Assembly (NCBI GenBank): GCA_964622915.1
Contig: CAZUSC010000045.1
Location: forward strand, 1 to 7,549
DNA from: CAZUSC01 sp964622915
GTDB lineage: Bacteria; Patescibacteriota; Andersenbacteria; UBA10190
DNA: 7,549 bases
Direction: 5' to 3'
In this document: in pieces, positions 5,314 through 7,549 of the stretch
Position numbering within the stretch: the stretch's first letter is position 1
How the letters are laid out: each line of letters opens with the position of its first letter
The notes under the pieces: generated by a model
Seen by the model: the letters and a program-made list of their open reading frames with translations, nothing else
Databases searched by the model: none
What the model was told of the DNA's origin: nothing
Program-made: the position numbers and the translations under genes

Positions 5314-6255
5314 TTAAAAATTTCTTTTTCCACCGAATTTCTCCGCCATAAGGCGTGCCAACCAAAATTCTCCTGAAGTGGCGGCTATATATAGCCGCGG
5401 AAAAACGAAGCTGGGCACACTAAATAATAACAGCCAGTAAATAATATAGCGGGTTCCCGTCAGCCAATATAATAGTGTCTTAGCATAACGACTCCAGGAA
5501 AAGATATTATCGCCGCGCAATGCCGGGTAGGCCGACAGAAAGATATTAAAACTGCGCCCCACGGCCCGCTGTCGGCGATAAACATCGCTCACGCTATAGA
5601 AATGATGGTGCAGGCCAATTGCCTGATGCAAAACAGCCAACTGCAAACCACGCTCGGCCAGCCTGCGACCTAAATCTATATCTTCCCAACCATAACTTTT
5701 ATAGGCGGCCGAAAATCTTTCCCTGCCTAAAAAAGCACGCTTCAGCGATAAGTGTGATCCATAAAAATAATGCCCGGCATCGGCCTGCCGGCTGCCTAAT
5801 AAGCCGTCAAAATCATTTTGCGGCCCGCCATGCGTTAACCATTCCATTAGGGCGGAGGGATGGACCCGCGGATCCCATTTGATCATGCCTAAAGCTGCTT
5901 TATTTGCTTGGGGATGCTGCTCATGATAACGCAGGTGAGCGGCGAGTGCTCCCGGGCGCAGTATAATATCCGCCCCCAGAAACAATAGTAGCGGAGCGGG
6001 GCTGGCAACAATGGCCTGATTACGGGCGCTGGCTACCCCGGCATGAGCGTGCCGCAATACTAAGGGCGCCTGCCAGCCAGGTAGGACGGTAAATGATGAA
6101 GTAGGCACTGTCGGCACCGTCTTTGATCCGTCATCAGAGATTATGACACGTACAGTCCAACCCGCCGGAACTTCCTGCTGCTGCAAAGCCGCTAAAACCA
6201 GCGGCAGCGTACGGGCATTGTTATAAGTAGGAATAATAATATCGCAAGCGAGCAT
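5314..6255 (-). CDS. GT2-family glycosyltransferase with C-terminal hydrophobic segment
   Basis: Counting from the ATG at 6255 the protein has 313 residues. A TTG two codons earlier is also open but less likely; neither has a ribosome binding site. GT2 motifs are IIIPTYNN (6-13), ISDDGS (39-44), a GVASARNQA segment (73-81), FLGAD (92-96) at the metal site where many relatives have a D-x-D, FYGSHLSLKR (164-173), and YGWEDIDLGRRL (188-199) with presumed catalytic E191/D192. HHHF follows at 216-219. A hydrophobic stretch at about 262-292 may anchor the enzyme in the membrane. It is separated from the four-gene cluster by the DnaA-box region and carries no repeat inside it. A copy of the 7-bp repeat lies about 40 bp upstream of its start. 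Donor and acceptor sugars are unknown. Confidence 0.88.
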   Translation of the reverse strand: MLACDIIIPTYNNARTLPLVLAALQQQEVPAGWTVRVIISDDGSKTVPTVPTSSFTVLPGWQAPLVLRHAHAGVASARNQAIVASPAPLLLFLGADIILRPGALAAHLRYHEQHPQANKAALGMIKWDPRVHPSALMEWLTHGGPQNDFDGLLGSRQADAGHYFYGSHLSLKRAFLGRERFSAAYKSYGWEDIDLGRRLAERGLQLAVLHQAIGLHHHFYSVSDVYRRQRAVGRSFNIFLSAYPALRGDNIFSWSRYAKTLLYWLTGTRYIIYWLLLFSVPSFVFPRLYIAATSGEFWLARLMAEKFGGKRNF

Positions 6256-6294
6256 ACCCAAGTAAAACTCAAAACTTAAAAGGCAAACATAATA

Positions 6295-6325
6295 GTAACC
6301 TGTAACCAGTAATGAGTAACGAGTA
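6295..6325 (-). repeat. 7-bp repeat block, family A, copy 5 (intergenic)
   Basis: The units are GTAACCT, GTAACCA, GTAATGA and GTAACGA plus a partial GTA. This is the only copy outside a gene. It lies about 40 bp upstream of the third glycosyltransferase start and ends 17 bp before the left inverted repeat of the insertion sequence. It has the same orientation as the intragenic copies. Confidence 0.82.
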
Positions 6326-6339
6326 CGATCTCTCCCACC

Positions 6340-7194
6340 TCAAATGCGACAAACGTCACAAGGTGCTTTCATGCCTAAGGATAGATGAGGCCGCTGCGTA
6401 TTGTAAAACTGCAGGAACTTTGTCAGACGCTGCTGCATGACCGGCACGTGCTCACGGCGGTACTTCAGCCACCCTAAACACTCTTTCCGGAGCGTCCGGT
6501 TGAAGACTTCAATGAAGGCCTGCTCGTTTTTCTTGTAGGGTCGGGCGGTACGGATGGGAGCAAACTGCTGGGCTGCAATTTCCCACTCGGCCATGAACTC
6601 GGGACCGCCGTCACGCTGGATGAGTTCAGTATGACCAAAGTAGTGCATGTGCTGCTTCAGTGCCCAGGCACCCACGGTGGCATCGAGTGTGGTGGTTAAG
6701 ACCACGGCTGCTTCACGGGTAAAGATATCCACGGCGGTAAACGCAAACACGCCGCCAAAATCCACCGTATCGGTTTGGATCACCTGTCGGGGCCGCAGGG
6801 CGTGCGGCACGGGACCGCGTGGCTGGTTCTTCTTCCACTTGCTCCGTAGCTGGTACTTCTCCGCCAGGATGCGGTAGATGGTGGTTCGCCCCGGCGAAGC
6901 ACCATGGCGCTTGAGCATCCAGAACTTAATCTTCTCACCACAGCAGTGGTGAAACTCCTCGCGGATCCGGTAGATGCGATCCTTGATGGCGGGATCGGTC
7001 TTCCGTTTCTGACGGTGACCTTTCTTGGCACGCTGGTACCGGCGCACATACTCGCGGATACCGTAGAGTTTAATGCCACGCAGCCAGCGATACACCGTGG
7101 CGCGGTGCCGAGCCACTCGCTCAGCGATATGGTCGGCTGAAACGCCAACCCGATCAAGCTCGAAGCAGAGCTCAATTCTTGCTACGTTAGTCAT
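6340..7194 (-). CDS. IS481-family-like DDE transposase, apparently intact
   Basis: This 284-residue protein has an N-terminal helix-turn-helix (about 8-40, including HIAERVARHRATVYRWL), a basic linker (about 54-66), a second HTH-like part (about 85-112), and an rve-type integrase core. Presumed catalytic residues are D142 in QTDTVDFG, D195 in QRDGGPEF, and E229 in NEQAFIEVFNRTLRKE. The C-terminal FYNTQRPHLSLG (263-274) is the usual family signature. Length and a single frame fit IS481 rather than IS3, which uses two frames. The ATG at 7194 has no ribosome binding site and sits two bases from a copy of the terminal repeat core. The last codons run through the left inverted repeat, and the TGA stop lies just outside it. 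By eye the gene is richer in G+C than its neighbours, in line with transfer. Confidence 0.9.
   Translation of the reverse strand: MTNVARIELCFELDRVGVSADHIAERVARHRATVYRWLRGIKLYGIREYVRRYQRAKKGHRQKRKTDPAIKDRIYRIREEFHHCCGEKIKFWMLKRHGASPGRTTIYRILAEKYQLRSKWKKNQPRGPVPHALRPRQVIQTDTVDFGGVFAFTAVDIFTREAAVVLTTTLDATVGAWALKQHMHYFGHTELIQRDGGPEFMAEWEIAAQQFAPIRTARPYKKNEQAFIEVFNRTLRKECLGWLKYRREHVPVMQQRLTKFLQFYNTQRPHLSLGMKAPCDVCRI
6343..6352. repeat. Left terminal inverted repeat (outer block)
   Basis: AATGCGACAA is an exact complement of the right-end block. It also encodes the last transposase residues, C-R-I. An inner block GTGCTTTCA at 6363-6371 has a match at the right end. Confidence 0.6.
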
Positions 7195-7195
7195 A

Positions 7196-7254
7196 GCGAC
7201 AACTTGAGTTAAGGGTAAATGCCTGAAAGCACTTACAGCTTAGCAAGTTGTCGC
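7196..7254. repeat. Inverted repeat between the right IS end and the transposase start
   Basis: GCGACAACTTG (7196-7206) and CAAGTTGTCGC (7244-7254) are perfect 11-bp complements 37 bp apart. The inner arm sits directly before the transposase ATG. If the transposase binds the terminal repeat, this third site could act as an operator. The pair could also form a hairpin that hides the start codon in read-through RNA from outside. Confidence 0.55.
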
Positions 7255-7257
7255 ATT
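7248..7257. repeat. Right terminal inverted repeat (outer block)
   Basis: TTGTCGCATT is an exact complement of the left outer block. The inner partner TGAAAGCAC is at 7224-7232. The block also pairs with a third copy of the core at 7196. Confidence 0.6.
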
Positions 7258-7266
7258 ATTAATGGG

Positions 7267-7292
7267 AATAAATCGGCAGCAATCTGCCAGAT
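7267..7292 (-). terminator. Probable rho-independent terminator of the AI-2E-family gene
   Basis: On the minus strand, starting 8 bp past the stop at 7300, GGCAG-ATTG-CTGCC forms a 5-bp stem extended by ATC/GAT around one bulged base. It is followed by TTTATT. The stem is short and the U-run interrupted, so this would be a weak terminator. It separates the gene from the insertion sequence. Confidence 0.5.
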
Positions 7293-7299
7293 TATTCAC

Positions 7300-7549
7300 C
7301 TACTGTATTCGATCGGGACTGGACGCGCTGCGGGCTTGATACCGTTCGAAATAAACATCCACTAGCGTAAACCACAAACTCATGACGATCGGGCCTAAAA
7401 TAATACCGATCAGACCAAACAAGGAGACGCCGCCCAGAATTCCCAACATCACCACCAGCGGATGCATGCGGGCTTGCCGGCCTAGCAGGAAAGGAGTCAA
7501 CAGATTATCAATCAGCCCCACCGCCAACATTCCCCATAATGCTAAACCT
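7300..7549 (-). CDS. AI-2E/PerM-family membrane transporter, C-terminal part (5' end outside window)
   Basis: The frame is open to the window end, giving 82-83 residues of a protein usually about 340-380 long. The visible part matches the conserved C-terminus of the family: LIDNLLTPFLLGRQARMHP, then LGILGGVSLFGLIGIILGP and a last hydrophobic helix, followed by a short charged tail ending PDRIQ. Family members are polytopic membrane proteins. A few are linked to AI-2 export or Na+/H+ exchange, but for most the substrate is unknown. The motif Asp-Asn plus His-Pro and the GG-x5-G-x2-G-x3-GP pattern make the family call firm. The gene is followed by a probable terminator, so it is likely transcribed separately from the glycan genes. 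Confidence 0.85.
   Translation of the reverse strand, partial: GLALWGMLAVGLIDNLLTPFLLGRQARMHPLVVMLGILGGVSLFGLIGIILGPIVMSLWFTLVDVYFERYQARSASSPDRIQ

Larger units (their letters stand above)
6343..7257 (-). mobile_element. IS481-family-like insertion sequence
   Basis: One intact DDE transposase gene fills the element. The ends carry AATGCGACAA (6343-6352) and its exact complement TTGTCGCATT (7248-7257). A second, inner pair is GTGCTTTCA (6363-6371) and TGAAAGCAC (7224-7232), offset by a few bases. The distance between the outer repeats is 915 bp, slightly short for the family. I see no target-site duplication, and the ends do not start TGT as many IS481 ends do, so the exact boundary is uncertain. 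It lies between the third glycosyltransferase and an AI-2E-type gene, downstream of the latter's terminator, so it seems not to break a gene. Confidence 0.75.

Noticed and set aside
6256..6261. TTG start at 6261 for the third glycosyltransferase
   Set aside because: An ATG only two codons later gives the same protein minus two residues, and there is no ribosome binding site to favour the TTG.
6780..7175. Minus-strand open frame of 131 codons overlapping the transposase in another frame
   Set aside because: It is a shadow of the transposase frame, Ser/Arg-rich without recognisable motifs, and explained by the G+C-rich coding region.
6333..7267. Wider IS boundaries using TCCCA/TGGGA at equal distance outside the outer repeats
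   Set aside because: The five bases between this match and AATGCGACAA do not pair at all, and no flanking duplication appears, so the match is probably chance.

Overview
The window looks like chromosomal DNA from an uncultivated bacterium, most likely a member of the Patescibacteria/CPR. This is inference. It rests on a small type IV secretion pilin-like protein of a kind common in those genomes, an IS481-type transposase of the sort frequent there, few recognisable Shine-Dalgarno sequences, dense overlapping genes, and short tandem repeats read through in frame inside genes. TGA is used as an ordinary stop, so there is no sign of UGA recoding.

Layout. (1) Positions 1-910, plus strand: the C-terminal end of an unrecognised Ala/Gly-rich membrane protein, then a VirB2/T4SS-pilin-like protein. 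(2) Positions 897-5230, minus strand: four overlapping genes that look like one operon. In transcription order these are two GT2 glycosyltransferases and two polytopic O-antigen ligase/polymerase-like proteins; the last ends tail-to-tail inside the pilin gene. (3) Positions 5231-5313: a short AT-rich intergenic region with three DnaA-box-like nonamers in one orientation and an AT palindrome. (4) Positions 5314-6255, minus strand: a third GT2 glycosyltransferase. (5) Positions 6343-7257: an apparently intact IS481-like element with an imperfect two-block inverted repeat. (6) Positions 7267-7549, minus strand: a probable intrinsic terminator and the C-terminal end of an AI-2E/PerM-family membrane protein.

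Functionally, the middle of the window is a surface-glycan locus. Three glycosyltransferases could assemble an oligosaccharide, and two Wzy/WaaL-type membrane proteins could polymerise it or transfer it to an acceptor. The neighbouring secreted pilin-like protein is one possible acceptor, but this is speculation from position only.

The most unusual signal is a family of about 34-bp blocks made of four to five copies of a 7-bp unit (GTAACGA and variants on the plus strand). It occurs five times in one orientation. Four copies are read in frame inside glycan genes and one is intergenic. They are joined by other 7-bp and 8-bp repeats and by perfect small hairpins. The intragenic blocks fall in predicted loops rather than conserved motifs. 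In three of the four repeat classes the gene-sense strand is free of stop codons in every frame, while the opposite strand carries one in its cycle.
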